Translations under genes and position numbers: made by a program
Shown: positions 7,837-17,547 of the stretch, one piece after another
Numbering within the stretch: position 1 is the first letter of the stretch
How the letters are laid out: every line of letters starts with the position of its first letter
Origin: JBGPQJ01 sp963829485
GTDB taxonomy: Bacteria; Chloroflexota; Anaerolineae; Anaerolineales; Villigracilaceae
NCBI GenBank assembly: GCA_963829485.1
Contig: CAWHIK010000006.1
Coordinates: 310,001-374,000, forward strand
Direction of reading: 5' to 3'
DNA: 64,000 bases
Notes under the pieces: model-generated
Told to the model about the DNA's origin: nothing
Database searches by the model: none
Seen by the model: the letters and a program-made list of their open reading frames with translations, nothing else

Positions 7837-10596
7837 AACGGCGCGGTATTTTTATCGCTGTGTTAATTCTTGTGATTCTCAATACGCTGGCTCCGGTATT
7901 CACGGTAAATGCGCAGGGAACCCCGGAGGAAGAAGCCCGTGCTTTGTTAGCCAGGTTGACCCCAGAAGAAAGAATAGGGCAATTGTTTTTGGTCACTTTT
8001 CAAGGAGCGGTAATAAATCCCGATTCAGCCATTTACGACTTGATCGCGCGTCATCATATCGGTGGCGTGGTTCTTTCCAAGGTGAATGATAACTTTACCG
8101 AAGCGCCTGCAACGATCTCAGATGCAATTAAACTTGTCACCAGTTTGCAGGAAGTTGAATGGAATAGTTCGAGCAGCAATACAACTATTGAATCCACACC
8201 CATTCCGGCGAGTCCGGATGTTTATATCCCGCTTTTCGTCGGGATTGAACAGCCCGGTGACGGACTGGCGTATGACCAAATACTATCCGGCCTTTCAATA
8301 GGAGCCCCTGAAATGGCGATCGGCGCGACTTGGGATCCTGAGGCGGCCAGACAATCCGGTTTCGTCATGGGATCAGAGTTGAGCACGATGGGTATTAACC
8401 TATATCTGGGTCCTTCCTTGGATGTGGTCACAGCCCCTTCCACGGAGGAAGGTGATCCGGGGACATTGGTTTTTGGTGGCGACCCTTTCTGGGTGGGGAA
8501 GCTGGGCCAGGCTTATATTGAAGGGTTGCACACCGGTTCTAATAAACGTCTAGCTGTGATCTCCCAGAATTTTCCCGGAAGGGGAGAGGCAGATCGTCCA
8601 CCCGATGAAGAGGTCTCGACGGTTAGGAAATCCCTCGAGCAGTTGAAGCAGATCGAACTGGCACCTTACTTTGCTGTCACCGGAAATGCACCTTCTCCAT
8701 TGATGACGACTGATGGACTTCTTGTTTCGCATATCCGCTACCAGGGCTTTCAAGGAAATATCCGTGCTACCACCCGCCCGGTAAGTTTTGATTCCCAAGC
8801 GCTCGGGCAGATCCTGGGGTTGGAGCCCTTTGCCACTTGGCGGAACGAAGGGGGAATCGTCGTGAGTGACGACCTCGGTTCACCGGCAGTCAGCCGCTTT
8901 TATGACCCCACCGGAAATAATTTCTCCGCAATGATCGTTGCGCGCGATGCGTTCGTGGCAGGCAATGACCTGCTTTATATGGGGAACATCGAATCCACAG
9001 GTGATGCTGACAGCTATGAAATCGATACTAAAAACACTTGATTTTTTCACCCAGAAGTATATAGAAGACACGACTTTTGCACAGCGTGTGGACGAGTCTG
9101 TGCTGCGCCTTCTTACTTTGAAATATAAACTCTATGGTACTTTCTCTCTTCCTTCAGCAGCTTCTCCCGCAGAGATCGAAACCATTGGCACAGATACACA
9201 AACCACGACTTCCATCGCGCACGATGGAGCAACGCTCATCAGCCCTTCAGCCTCCGATTTGAGCATAGTTTTGCCTGAACCTCCTGGAATTCGCGACCGA
9301 ATGGTTTTCATAACCGATAACCGGTTAGGAAAACAATGCAGTAATTGCCCCAACCAATCTTTTCTCGCTACCGATGCTTTAATGTCCACTGTGTTAAAGC
9401 TGTATGGTCCTCAGGGTGGTAATCAGATCACGAGCTCGCGGTTGACATCCTTTAACTTTGACAATCTTGCCGAGATACTTCCAGGTGGGGTTGGCAACCC
9501 TGAATTTGAGAATAACATCAGACTGGCAGATTGGCTGCTTTTTTCCACGCTTGATCTGGACGAAAGCGAGCCTCATGCAGAGGTGTTAACTCGTTTTCTC
9601 TCCGAACGGGCTGACCTTCTTCGCGACAAGAAGGTGATCCTCTTTTCCTTCTCCGCTCCATATTATCTCGATGCGACGGATATTTCCAAGCTAACCGCCT
9701 TTTACGGGATGTACGGCAAATCCCAGCCATTTGTGGATGCCGCTGCCCGGCTGCTGTTCAAGGAACTCAATCCCGTCGGCCGTCTACCTGTTTCTGTTCC
9801 GGGGATCGGGTACGATCTGATCATGGCCACCGCGCCGGATGCCGACCAGGTAATCCAGTTATACCTCGACCTGCCGCCGAGTCCCACGCCTGAGCAGGGT
9901 GTTACCCCGGAGCCTACTCCAATCCCTCTTTTTACCGAGGGGAGCAACATCTCTGTCCGCACTGGGATTGTCATCGACAATAACGGCAACTCCGTCCCTG
10001 ATGGTACGGTGGTCATATTTACAGAGAAAGTGGATGGGGGTCTGCATCAGCAGATTCAGTCGGAGACGGTCGGCGGGGTTGCAACTGCGACTTTTCGACT
10101 TGATAAACCCGGGCTGGTGGAGATCAGCGCGACCAGCGAGCCGGCAGTCACATCCGTCGTCATTCAACTTGATGTAACGCCTGGTGAGGCTGCCGCTGTC
10201 ACTGTCGTTGCGCCAACTCCGGTCGTTACCATAACGAATACACCCGTTCCGATGCCAACTGCAACCCCGGCTCAGGATTCCAGCTCATCTTTTACAAAGA
10301 GTGGATTTCCATTGCTCCCGTCATGGTTGTTAGCGATGGTGGTTGTGAGTGTTTCAGCCGGGATGGCTTTCTTGAGTTTCAACCAAATTCGTCCCACGCA
10401 ATGGGCTGTGCGCTGGACAGCTTGTCTGGTCCTGGGCGGATTGGCTGCATATAATTATGCAGCCTTTGGTTTGCCGGGTAGCCAATATTGGATCGAAGAA
10501 AATGGATTTGCGGCGATTTTCTTAATGTTGCTTGTGGGGATGGGATTGGGATTGCTGGTGGCTTGGATCTGGGAAAGAAAATCTTTACGTACGTAA
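7833..10596 (+). CDS. Exported GH3-like protein with Big-type domain and C-terminal membrane anchor (one frame break)
   Basis: Segments 7833-9041 and the frame that resumes near 9030 form one protein of about 920 residues. An extra A in the A5 run at 9030-9034 separates them. It has a signal peptide (to about residue 28, VNAQG), then a GH3 N-terminal barrel (LTPEERIGQLFLV, HHIGGVVLS) ending in VVSDDLG, where the second Asp is the expected nucleophile. A C-terminal GH3 sandwich-like part, proline-rich linkers, an Ig-like (Big_1) repeat and about three membrane segments close it. The usual GH3/NagZ substrate motif KHFPGHG reads QNFPGRG here, so activity is uncertain. It is coupled to the upstream lyase. 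Confidence 0.78.
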
Positions 10597-10623
10597 AAGC
10601 TATTCTGGAAACATAATTTACTA

Positions 10624-11652
10624 TTACCTGCCCAGTGTAGCGATCAAACCCAGCATTAATAACCCTGCTGAAAGCCAGATCAAAATACTATCGGGTGGAG
10701 TCGTCAGCGCGTCGAGCAGGGTCAACGATCGAGACCGGATTTCTTGTGGACGAGACGGTAATTCCTTGGTTCCAAATATAAATTGACGGAAGGACTCGAC
10801 GGATTCCGGTCGGCGATCAGGGTGAAGTTCCATCGCCCAGAGGACCGCTTTTTCAGTGCGCACGCTGATACCCGGATTGATGGTACGGGGCAGGGCGAGG
10901 TTTTCCGGATTAAGGAACCGTTCCCTCGCTTCAGCTGGAGACTGGTTGGTCAACAAGTGATAGAGCGTGGATCCCAGCGAAAAAATATCCGAACGGACAT
11001 CCGTATGTGTTTCCGCTCCACCATACTGCTCGAGCGGCGTGTACAGAGCGGTCCCTTGACCCTGGATGATGGTGATCGTGACCTCGTCCGGCGCAAGAAC
11101 CTTCACGAGACCGAAGTCGACCAATTTGATCAAGCCTTCAGGGGTTAATTTTATGTTGGAGGGTTTGATATCGCGATGAACGATCGGCGGCTCCTGGGTG
11201 TGCATATATTGCAGAGCATCACAGATCTGGCTCGCCCATTTCAGCACTTCGATTTCCTGCAGGAATTGATTGTTCTGTTTGGCGGTCAACATCATTGAGC
11301 GAAGATCGCTGCCAGGGACGTAATCCATGACGAGATAATCTTTCGGGCCAACACTGAAGAAATCGGAAACCTTGGGGAGATTGGGATGGTCCAGGCGCGC
11401 GAGGACGGTAGCTTCGCGCAGGAATTGCTCGCGAGCTTCGCCCAGTATTTTCTCTCCGAGGGTGCGGTCGTGTTCAACTTCCTTCAGCGCGCAGCGACGG
11501 CCTTCCAAACGCAAGTCTTCAGCAAGGTAAATACTGCCCATGCCGCCTGCACCGATGCGCTCACGGATTTTATAACGACCGCGAAGGACCTCTCCGACCT
11601 TAAGGGGGAGTGGCATGCGGGTCTCCAGTACCTGATCATTGGACCTGTGCAA
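10624..11652 (-). CDS. Hanks-type Ser/Thr protein kinase with C-terminal membrane segment
   Basis: This 342-residue protein carries the glycine loop GAGGMG, the catalytic Lys (CALKE, near K57), HRDIKPSN and the DFG loop DFGLVK. A single hydrophobic segment, ILIWLSAGLLMLGLIATLG, ends the protein, so the kinase probably faces the cytosol and is tail-anchored. It has no PASTA or other sensor domain. It is divergent from an FHA-domain DNA-binding protein starting at 11786. FHA domains bind phosphothreonine, so the two are plausible partners (inference). Met13 is an alternative start. Confidence 0.92.
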   Translation of the reverse strand: MHRSNDQVLETRMPLPLKVGEVLRGRYKIRERIGAGGMGSIYLAEDLRLEGRRCALKEVEHDRTLGEKILGEAREQFLREATVLARLDHPNLPKVSDFFSVGPKDYLVMDYVPGSDLRSMMLTAKQNNQFLQEIEVLKWASQICDALQYMHTQEPPIVHRDIKPSNIKLTPEGLIKLVDFGLVKVLAPDEVTITIIQGQGTALYTPLEQYGGAETHTDVRSDIFSLGSTLYHLLTNQSPAEARERFLNPENLALPRTINPGISVRTEKAVLWAMELHPDRRPESVESFRQFIFGTKELPSRPQEIRSRSLTLLDALTTPPDSILIWLSAGLLMLGLIATLGR

Positions 11653-11719
11653 ATTATTTTCGGCGTATTATTGCACAGAAGGGCTATTTTCTGCTATATT
11701 ATAAACGTGTTTGTTGACA

Positions 11720-11747
11720 TTGACTAAAGGACTATCACAATAATACT
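11720..11747 (+). promoter_or_regulatory. Possible promoter of the FHA gene in the divergent spacer
   Basis: TTGACT at 11720-11725 and AATACT at 11742-11747 are 16 bases apart. A second TTGACA sits at 11714-11719. TATAAT on the minus strand near 11697-11702 could serve the divergent kinase. Weak evidence. Confidence 0.3.
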
Positions 11748-11785
11748 AATTCCTATGCCCGTGCGTTTCCCTGGAGAATGAGGAA

Positions 11786-12439
11786 ATGGTTAAAGAAGAA
11801 GAATTCCCCGTCCTAGTGGGTCAGGCTGGTCCATTGAAAGGGCAGCGATATCCCATAAATGGCGCAGTGGTGATGGGGCGCGACTCTGGCTGCGAAGTCG
11901 TCATCGCGAACCGCCAGGTATCCCGTTATCATGCCAGGTTGACCTCTTCACCAGAGGGGATCATCCTCGAAGACCTGGGCAGCAAGAACGGCACCCATTA
12001 CAACGGCAACCCGCTTTCAAGTCCTGTCGTCTTGAAGGATGGAGATGTATTTCAAGTTGCGCTGGTTCAGGAATTCATGTTCTTAAGCTCGGATGCCACC
12101 ATGCCGCTTACCGAACCTTTGGCGCAGCAGGGAAGGCTGATGCTGGACATGCGCTCCCGACGTGTGTGGGTTAACAATCAACAGCTCGTGCCTCCCTTGT
12201 CAGCGCTTCAATTCCACATGCTGTGGGTGCTTTACGAAAAACAAGGCCAGGTCGTCAGCCGGCAGGATCTTGTCTCGGCAGTGTGGGGGGATGAACAATC
12301 TGCAGGGGTCTCGGACCAAGCCTTGGATGCCTTGATCCGCCGTTTACGTGACCGGATCACCTCCCTCGACGATTCCCACCCTTATATTGTCACGGTCCGT
12401 GGGCATGGACTTCGCCTGGATAATCCTCCTGTCAAATGA
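11786..12439 (+). CDS. FHA domain fused to OmpR-type winged-helix DNA-binding domain
   Basis: In this 217-residue protein, residues 24-95 form an FHA domain with the diagnostic MGRDSGCEVVI, SRYHARL, and SKNGTHYNG blocks that bind phosphothreonine. Residues from about 115 to 215 form a Trans_reg_C winged helix (LSALQFHMLWVLYEKQGQVVSRQDLVSAVWG, ending VRGHGLRL). It is likely a transcription factor whose activity or partner binding responds to Ser/Thr phosphorylation, and the kinase gene 134 bases away on the other strand is the obvious candidate. A ribosome site GAGAATGAGGA precedes the ATG. Confidence 0.92.
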   Translation: MVKEEEFPVLVGQAGPLKGQRYPINGAVVMGRDSGCEVVIANRQVSRYHARLTSSPEGIILEDLGSKNGTHYNGNPLSSPVVLKDGDVFQVALVQEFMFLSSDATMPLTEPLAQQGRLMLDMRSRRVWVNNQQLVPPLSALQFHMLWVLYEKQGQVVSRQDLVSAVWGDEQSAGVSDQALDALIRRLRDRITSLDDSHPYIVTVRGHGLRLDNPPVK

Positions 12440-12443
12440 TCGT

Positions 12444-12956
12444 ATGGCAGCGAAAACTCCTCCATCGCTGAGCACTGAACGTCTACTTTTAAGACCTTTC
12501 CTTCACCCGGATTCGGCCACACTCTATCACGTCCTGAATCACCCGGATGTTTGGCGTTATTTCCCTCGAACTGCCGTCCCAACCTTGGAACAGACATCCA
12601 CTTACATTAAAGGTCAGTTTGAACACTGGGATGAATATGGTCTGGGGCATTGGGCATTGGAAGATAAAAATCAAACTCTACTGGGTTGGTGCGGACTGCA
12701 ATTCCTTCCCGATACAAACGAAACAGAAGTCGCCTATTGCTTAGGCAAAGCTCATTGGGGGAAGGGATATGCCACTGAAGCTGCTCGTGCCAGTTTGGAA
12801 TATGGGATTTTTACGCTGGAGAAAAAGGAAATTATCGGCTTGACTCACATTGATAACAGGGCATCGCAAAATGTCCTGTTGAAAATTGGTCTTAGCTTCA
12901 TAGATCAAAAGCATTATTTCGGGATGGATTGTTGTAGATTCCGGATAACTGTATGA
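12444..12956 (+). CDS. GNAT family N-acetyltransferase (RimJ/RimL type)
   Basis: From the ATG at 12444 the protein is 170 residues. It begins LSTERLLLRPF and contains GYATEAARASLEYGIF, the acetyl-CoA pyrophosphate loop and following helix of GNAT proteins of the ribosomal-protein-acetyltransferase type. HIDNRASQNVLLKIGLSF is the usual C-terminal signature. The acceptor substrate is unknown. It follows the FHA gene by 4 bases and is probably co-transcribed. Earlier in-frame codons fall inside the FHA gene and were not used. Confidence 0.88.
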   Translation: MAAKTPPSLSTERLLLRPFLHPDSATLYHVLNHPDVWRYFPRTAVPTLEQTSTYIKGQFEHWDEYGLGHWALEDKNQTLLGWCGLQFLPDTNETEVAYCLGKAHWGKGYATEAARASLEYGIFTLEKKEIIGLTHIDNRASQNVLLKIGLSFIDQKHYFGMDCCRFRITV

Positions 12957-12959
12957 AAA

Positions 12960-12986
12960 GGAGCCGGTCCCATTGGGACCGGCTCC
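12960..12986. terminator. Bidirectional terminator
   Basis: GGAGCCGGTCCC at 12960-12971 pairs with 12975-12986 across a 3-base loop. A-rich sequence lies upstream and AAAAATTT downstream, so it can serve both the GNAT gene and the convergent CpXC gene. Confidence 0.8.
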
Positions 12987-12992
12987 AAAAAT

Positions 12993-14357
12993 TTATTGCG
13001 ACAATTTTTTCTTCATTTCTCTTTTTAATGCTGCACTGTAAAGCGCTTGCACCTTGTTCATAGTCGTTTTCTCCTCGTCGGAGGCGGCTTCGTTTCCCTG
13101 TTGAGACATCTGCATGGCTAGCCCTGAAAGCATTTCCATGAATTGAGGAGTGATTTCCTTTTCATGTTCATCGAGCGCCTTTTCGAAGTCTTTTTCATCG
13201 TAATCTAGCAGTTTTTGGATCACCCCAATTTCCTGCGGGGGAGTGCTGGCTTGTTGAAGCACCATGATAACCTGCTGGATCTTGTTTAATCGGTCGATGT
13301 CCTTCTTTTGTTGGGCTTCCCGGTACATGGCTTCCAGAACCTGCATGGTTAGTTCGGTGAACATGTCGAGGTTTTCTTGAGCAGCCTTGTTAACATCAGG
13401 CTGCAGAAGCAATTGTTCGATAAAATCCCTTGCCTGTTTTAGTTGGATTTCGACCTGCTTGTCAATTTCGTTGACATAGTCGAGTAATTTGGTTCTCAAT
13501 TCTTCGAGCTTCTTTTTTTCCTCACCGTTGGATCTGTCAATTCGCTCCGTGAGCAATTGGAAGAAGGAATAATCCAGCCCATTGCGAGTCATGCTGACCA
13601 ATGCTTTGAGGCGTTCGTCATTTGGAGCGGAGATGAATATGTCGAGAAGTTTTTCCCTTGTGAGTTCCTTCCCCAATTCCTGCAGGGTCTTGACCGCGGC
13701 CTCAACTTCAGCGACCTGGGATTTCATTTTTTTCCCAAGCTCAGTTTCTTCCATTAATTGCAATTGAACATCGTTCAGCGCCTTAGCGACAGGTTGCTGC
13801 CCGGAGGCGATGGACAACTCATATAGACGGTTTAATAATGCAAAGAAGGCTTCATCGAACAAATCCTGGTTTTCCTTGATGATCTCCGAGCGGGTCTCCG
13901 GAGTGGTGGCTTGAAGCAACCGTTGGATCACATTCAGGCGTTTCTGCTGTTCGTTGATCATTTCCTTGGTGATGCCATCCGCAGCTAGGATTCGCTCCAA
14001 CATGCTTTCATAGGTGAGGAAACTTTGCGGGCGGAGTAGATACGCCTTGCGTTTTTCAGGGGGCAGCCTGTTTGTCACCTGGCTGATCATCGGTCCGATG
14101 AGTTTTTCCTGTTCATTGACCGGCATCCCGAGCTCCGACGGGAAAAAAGTCAGCAGCAATTCCTTGTCAGCATCATGGTAAACGACAGGCGTCGCCAGGT
14201 TTCCCTCGTAGCCGCACGAGGCACAATGAGCACGGTTGGAAACCCCACCCAGCAACCGCTGCTTGGATTGAGGATCGGACGAGACATCGAATAGCTGCTC
14301 GACCATGGCAGGAATAATCTGGCGGCAGCGCGGGCAGGCAATTTGAGTTTGAGGCAT
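12993..14357 (-). CDS. CpXC-domain protein with long helical C-terminal region
   Basis: This 454-residue protein opens with CPRC near residue 8 and has HCASCGYEG near residue 45, a pair of CxxC knuckles around a CpXC-type zinc domain. From about residue 100 on it is almost entirely helical, rich in Gln, Glu, Lys and Leu (for example REKLLDIFISAPNDERLKALV). It has no signal peptide or membrane segment. The molecular role of CpXC proteins is not established. The gene is monocistronic, with a shared terminator at its 3' end. Confidence 0.75.
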   Translation of the reverse strand: MPQTQIACPRCRQIIPAMVEQLFDVSSDPQSKQRLLGGVSNRAHCASCGYEGNLATPVVYHDADKELLLTFFPSELGMPVNEQEKLIGPMISQVTNRLPPEKRKAYLLRPQSFLTYESMLERILAADGITKEMINEQQKRLNVIQRLLQATTPETRSEIIKENQDLFDEAFFALLNRLYELSIASGQQPVAKALNDVQLQLMEETELGKKMKSQVAEVEAAVKTLQELGKELTREKLLDIFISAPNDERLKALVSMTRNGLDYSFFQLLTERIDRSNGEEKKKLEELRTKLLDYVNEIDKQVEIQLKQARDFIEQLLLQPDVNKAAQENLDMFTELTMQVLEAMYREAQQKKDIDRLNKIQQVIMVLQQASTPPQEIGVIQKLLDYDEKDFEKALDEHEKEITPQFMEMLSGLAMQMSQQGNEAASDEEKTTMNKVQALYSAALKREMKKKLSQ

Positions 14358-14451
14358 GGTTCTCCAGTATCCTATTTGAATTTCCAGAAGGAATTAAAGT
14401 CGGTCTATTTTACCCTTATTCCTATTTACTGGTCATCGTGAAATTCAGGTG

Positions 14452-15985
14452 TTATCTGGGCAGGGAAAAACAAATCCATGTGCCGTTGCTTGGCTGCGTA
14501 TCGACCCAGATGCGTCCCCCGTGCAATTCGATGATGGCCCTGGCGAGGTAAAGACCCAGCCCGGCGCCTTTTGTGTTTTTTACAGCCTTGTCAGCGCGAT
14601 AGAACCGGTCGAATATATGCGGCAGGTCGCGAGGGTCGATACCGGATCCCTGGTCGCTGACTGTGATGACGACCTGTTTCGCATGAACCGTTCCGGTAAT
14701 TTTTATCTCTCCCTTATCCGAATATTTAATGGCGTTCGAGATCAGGTTGTTGAAAACCTGCTCGATGCGTGTCTCATCGCCCAGGACCACGGGGAAATCC
14801 TTAGGAAAATCGACGACAATGTGGTGGCGGTCCGTCTGAGTTTGGAATCGCGCCGCGAGCCTGGCTGCAAGGATGGGCAGGGACATATCCGAACGACTGA
14901 GGCTTATCCCTCCAGCCTGAAGGCGGGACGCATCCAGGAGGTCTTCGATCATGTGAGTCAACCGGTCCGCTTCCTCTTCAATGACGGCAAGGCTATCTTG
15001 GACGACCGCTTTATCCCAGCGGGCGTCGTCACGTCGCAAGGTGGAGGCATATCCTTTTATTAGGGCAACGGGTGTCTTCAATTCATGGCTGACGATGGAA
15101 ATGAAGGTACTCTTGATTTCATCCGCAGTGCGAAAACGGGTGATGTCCCGCACGGTGGCGATGATGTTTTTTACTTTTCCGGATGAATCAAGGAGAGTTG
15201 CATACGTTATCCCCACTGGGAGCGGGGGAGGTTCGGGTCTCTCCAGATCGCCTTCGACGTACAAAGTGGTGTTCATCGGGATGATCCACTCCCTGTCATC
15301 TGCTTCCTCGAGGGTCGAACCCTCCGGCTTTTTCACCCAGCGGATGATCGCTTCATGCGGTCTCCCTTGGATTTCGTTGCGAGGTCGGCCGTAGAGTTTT
15401 TCGAAGGCGTTGTTACATCGTTCGATAATATGATCAGCAGTCAGGATGAGAATCCCATCTGCAGCGGAATCGATCAGCGCGTCCAGCCTTTGTTTTTCAT
15501 AACTGACCTGGGTGTAAAGCCGCGCGTTAAAAACTGCGATGGCCGCCTGATCGGCAAAGGATTGCAGCAGCATTTTGTCGTTGGCAGTAAATCGGTCAGG
15601 GTAGGACCGAAAAATGAAAATCACCCCGATCACATGACCATGGGCAACGAGCGGAAGTCCAACTCCGTTGAGTAAACCCATGCTCGCGGTGTAGGTGAGG
15701 TCCTTGAGCATTCGATTAAGTTCATCGACGTCCAACTCGGAGGATTTTTCTTCTGCAAGTAAGGGCTCAAGATATCTCAGAAATGCAGATGGGATCCCAT
15801 ACGCGGCGGAAACATGCCAGCCTTCTTTGTCTTTTAAAGCAAGCAAACCGGCTTGACCGGCGAGCATTTCAATGGAAATGCGCAAGAATTCGCATCAACA
15901 GTTTTTCACTGTCGAGCTCCTGGGTCAAAGCCCGTGCGATTTCGAGCAGGTAGTCCCGTTGACGTACACGAAAGTCAGGCAGCAT
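14452..15985 (-). CDS. Soluble sensor histidine kinase, GAF-PAS-HisKA-HATPase (one frame break)
   Basis: The long frame starts at a TTG at 15885, but an ATG at 15985 opens a continuous protein (MLPDFRVRQRDYLLEIARAL) that joins it if one base near 15881-15883 is removed. That gives about 510 residues. The order is GAF-like domain (to about residue 160), PAS domain (ALIDSAADGILIL), dimerisation helix with phospho-acceptor His in SIVSHELKTP (about residue 300), and ATPase domain with the N box NLISNAIKYS, DQGSGI and GAGLGL. It has no membrane segment, so it senses a cytosolic signal. No response regulator is adjacent, so its partner is elsewhere. Confidence 0.9.
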
Positions 15986-16060
15986 TTTATTTACCCGGGC
16001 AGAATGAATTTCCTAAATTATTTTATCACCAGCAGGCTGAGAGTTCGTAAGAGTTGTATT

Positions 16061-16092
16061 AAAAAGCCTTCCCCTGTAAAAAGGGGAAGGCT
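16061..16092 (-). terminator. Terminator after the aminotransferase operon
   Basis: An 11-bp stem (AGCCTTCCCCT at 16065-16075 with 16082-16092) reads into a T5 run on the minus strand (AAAAA at 16061-16065). Confidence 0.85.
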
Positions 16093-16106
16093 GGCAGGCA
16101 AGGTGA

Positions 16107-17426
16107 TTATTCCTTCTCGGCGACCATAAGCGATTCTTCGAAGATTTCCAATCCTTCATCGACTTCCTGTTGTGAGATCGAAAGCGGAGGTGCCACACGG
16201 ATGATGCTTTTGGCGCACCCCAGCAGGAGTAAACCACGCTCGAAGGCGAGGTCCACCACCCGGTCGCGGAATTGCTCATCCGCTTTCTTGCTTTGCGCAT
16301 CCTTAATGAATTCAACACCGATCATCAACCCGATGCCGCGTACATCGCCGATGCGCGGATGTCGCGCCTGGATTTCCTTGAGAGCATCCTGTGTGTATTC
16401 GCCCATTTCGGCTGCATTCCTGAGATACTGTTTTTCAATCAGGTCGATGGTAGCCAGTCCGGCAGCACAGGCGAGCGGATTCCCACCGTAAGTGTTGCCG
16501 TGGGCGCCGCGCGGCCAGGTCATCACGGATTGACGCGAAATGCAGGCACCCAGGGGTACGCCACTCGCAATTCCTTTGGCGGTGGTAACGATGTCGGGTT
16601 CGACATTGAAATGCTCGATCGCCCACCATTTACCGGTACGGCCCATCCCGCTTTGGACTTCATCCGCAATTAGCAGAATGCCGTATTTATCGCAGAGCTT
16701 TCGCAGCGCCGGGAAGAATCCAGGCGGAGGGACGATGTACCCGCCCTCTCCCTGAATCGGTTCCAGCAGGATTCCGGCCACCTCATCCGGAGGCAGGATG
16801 TGCCCGAGGATTTGGTCCTCGATGTACCGGACAACGGTTTCGCCGTAATCTTCACCAGGGTTGCGATCGAGGATCGGCCGGTAGGGATTTGGGAAGGGTG
16901 CATGCACAACGCCGTTCATCAACGGGTAAAAACCCCGATGGTAGGTGGGTTTACTGGCAGTGAATGTCACAGCCCCCATTGTCCGGCCATGAAAAGCTCC
17001 GGTAAAGCCGATGAAATTGCTGCGGCCGGTGTGGTAGCGGGCAAGTTTTATGGCAGTCTCAACCGCTTCCGTTCCGGAATTGGTCATGAACGAGGTTGCC
17101 TTCTCCTTAAAGGGAGCGATCTCATCCAGCTTTTCTCCGAGTTTGACCCAGTTCTCGTGATAAAAATCCGACGAGATGTGGATGAACTTCTCAGCCTGTT
17201 CCTGAATGGCTTTTACAACCTCCGGGTGGCTGTGACCGGTTGAAACCACGGCAATGCCTGCCATGAAATCGAGAAAACGATTGCCGTCAACATCCCATAC
17301 TTCAGTCCCTTTTCCGTGGTCCATTGCGAAGGGATATCCCCTGGGGTATGAAGGTGAAATGACAGCGCCGTCCCGCTCGATGAGGGCTTTAGTCTTTGGA
17401 CCGGGAACATTTAATACTTTGACCAT
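16107..17426 (-). CDS. Class III PLP aminotransferase (acetylornithine/4-aminobutyrate type)
   Basis: This 439-residue protein has NSGTEA at 116-121, the PLP-ring Asp D255 in ADEVQSGMGRTG, and the Schiff-base Lys K284 in TTAKGIASG. Acetylornithine, GABA and similar omega-amino acids are typical substrates. No arginine or GABA genes are adjacent, so the substrate is not fixed. It lies last in a minus-strand run with a ROK kinase, a PIG-L deacetylase and a ROK-like protein, and a terminator follows it. The start has a good ribosome site (AGGAGTTGCC before ATG). Confidence 0.92.
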   Translation of the reverse strand: MVKVLNVPGPKTKALIERDGAVISPSYPRGYPFAMDHGKGTEVWDVDGNRFLDFMAGIAVVSTGHSHPEVVKAIQEQAEKFIHISSDFYHENWVKLGEKLDEIAPFKEKATSFMTNSGTEAVETAIKLARYHTGRSNFIGFTGAFHGRTMGAVTFTASKPTYHRGFYPLMNGVVHAPFPNPYRPILDRNPGEDYGETVVRYIEDQILGHILPPDEVAGILLEPIQGEGGYIVPPPGFFPALRKLCDKYGILLIADEVQSGMGRTGKWWAIEHFNVEPDIVTTAKGIASGVPLGACISRQSVMTWPRGAHGNTYGGNPLACAAGLATIDLIEKQYLRNAAEMGEYTQDALKEIQARHPRIGDVRGIGLMIGVEFIKDAQSKKADEQFRDRVVDLAFERGLLLLGCAKSIIRVAPPLSISQQEVDEGLEIFEESLMVAEKE

Positions 17427-17547
17427 GGCAACTCCTTGTTATTGTTGAGTAAATATTCTGATGATTAATAATGAGGTGGGATGTTAATGAGTCCGGTTCA
17501 TGAGTTCGCACCCCAAGAAACCAGATAAAACGTCAAGGACGAAGTCG

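Noticed and set aside
9021..9044. Programmed frameshift in the GH3-like gene
   Set aside because: The A5 run is not in a slippery-heptamer register for -1, no stimulator is evident, and similar breaks occur in many unrelated genes.
10584..10597. TTTACGTACGTAAA as a terminator of the GH3-like gene
   Set aside because: The palindrome is short, AT-rich and lacks a loop or T run.
14449..15063. Plus-strand open frame of 204 codons over the histidine kinase
   Set aside because: It is antisense to a gene with complete kinase motifs and matches no family.
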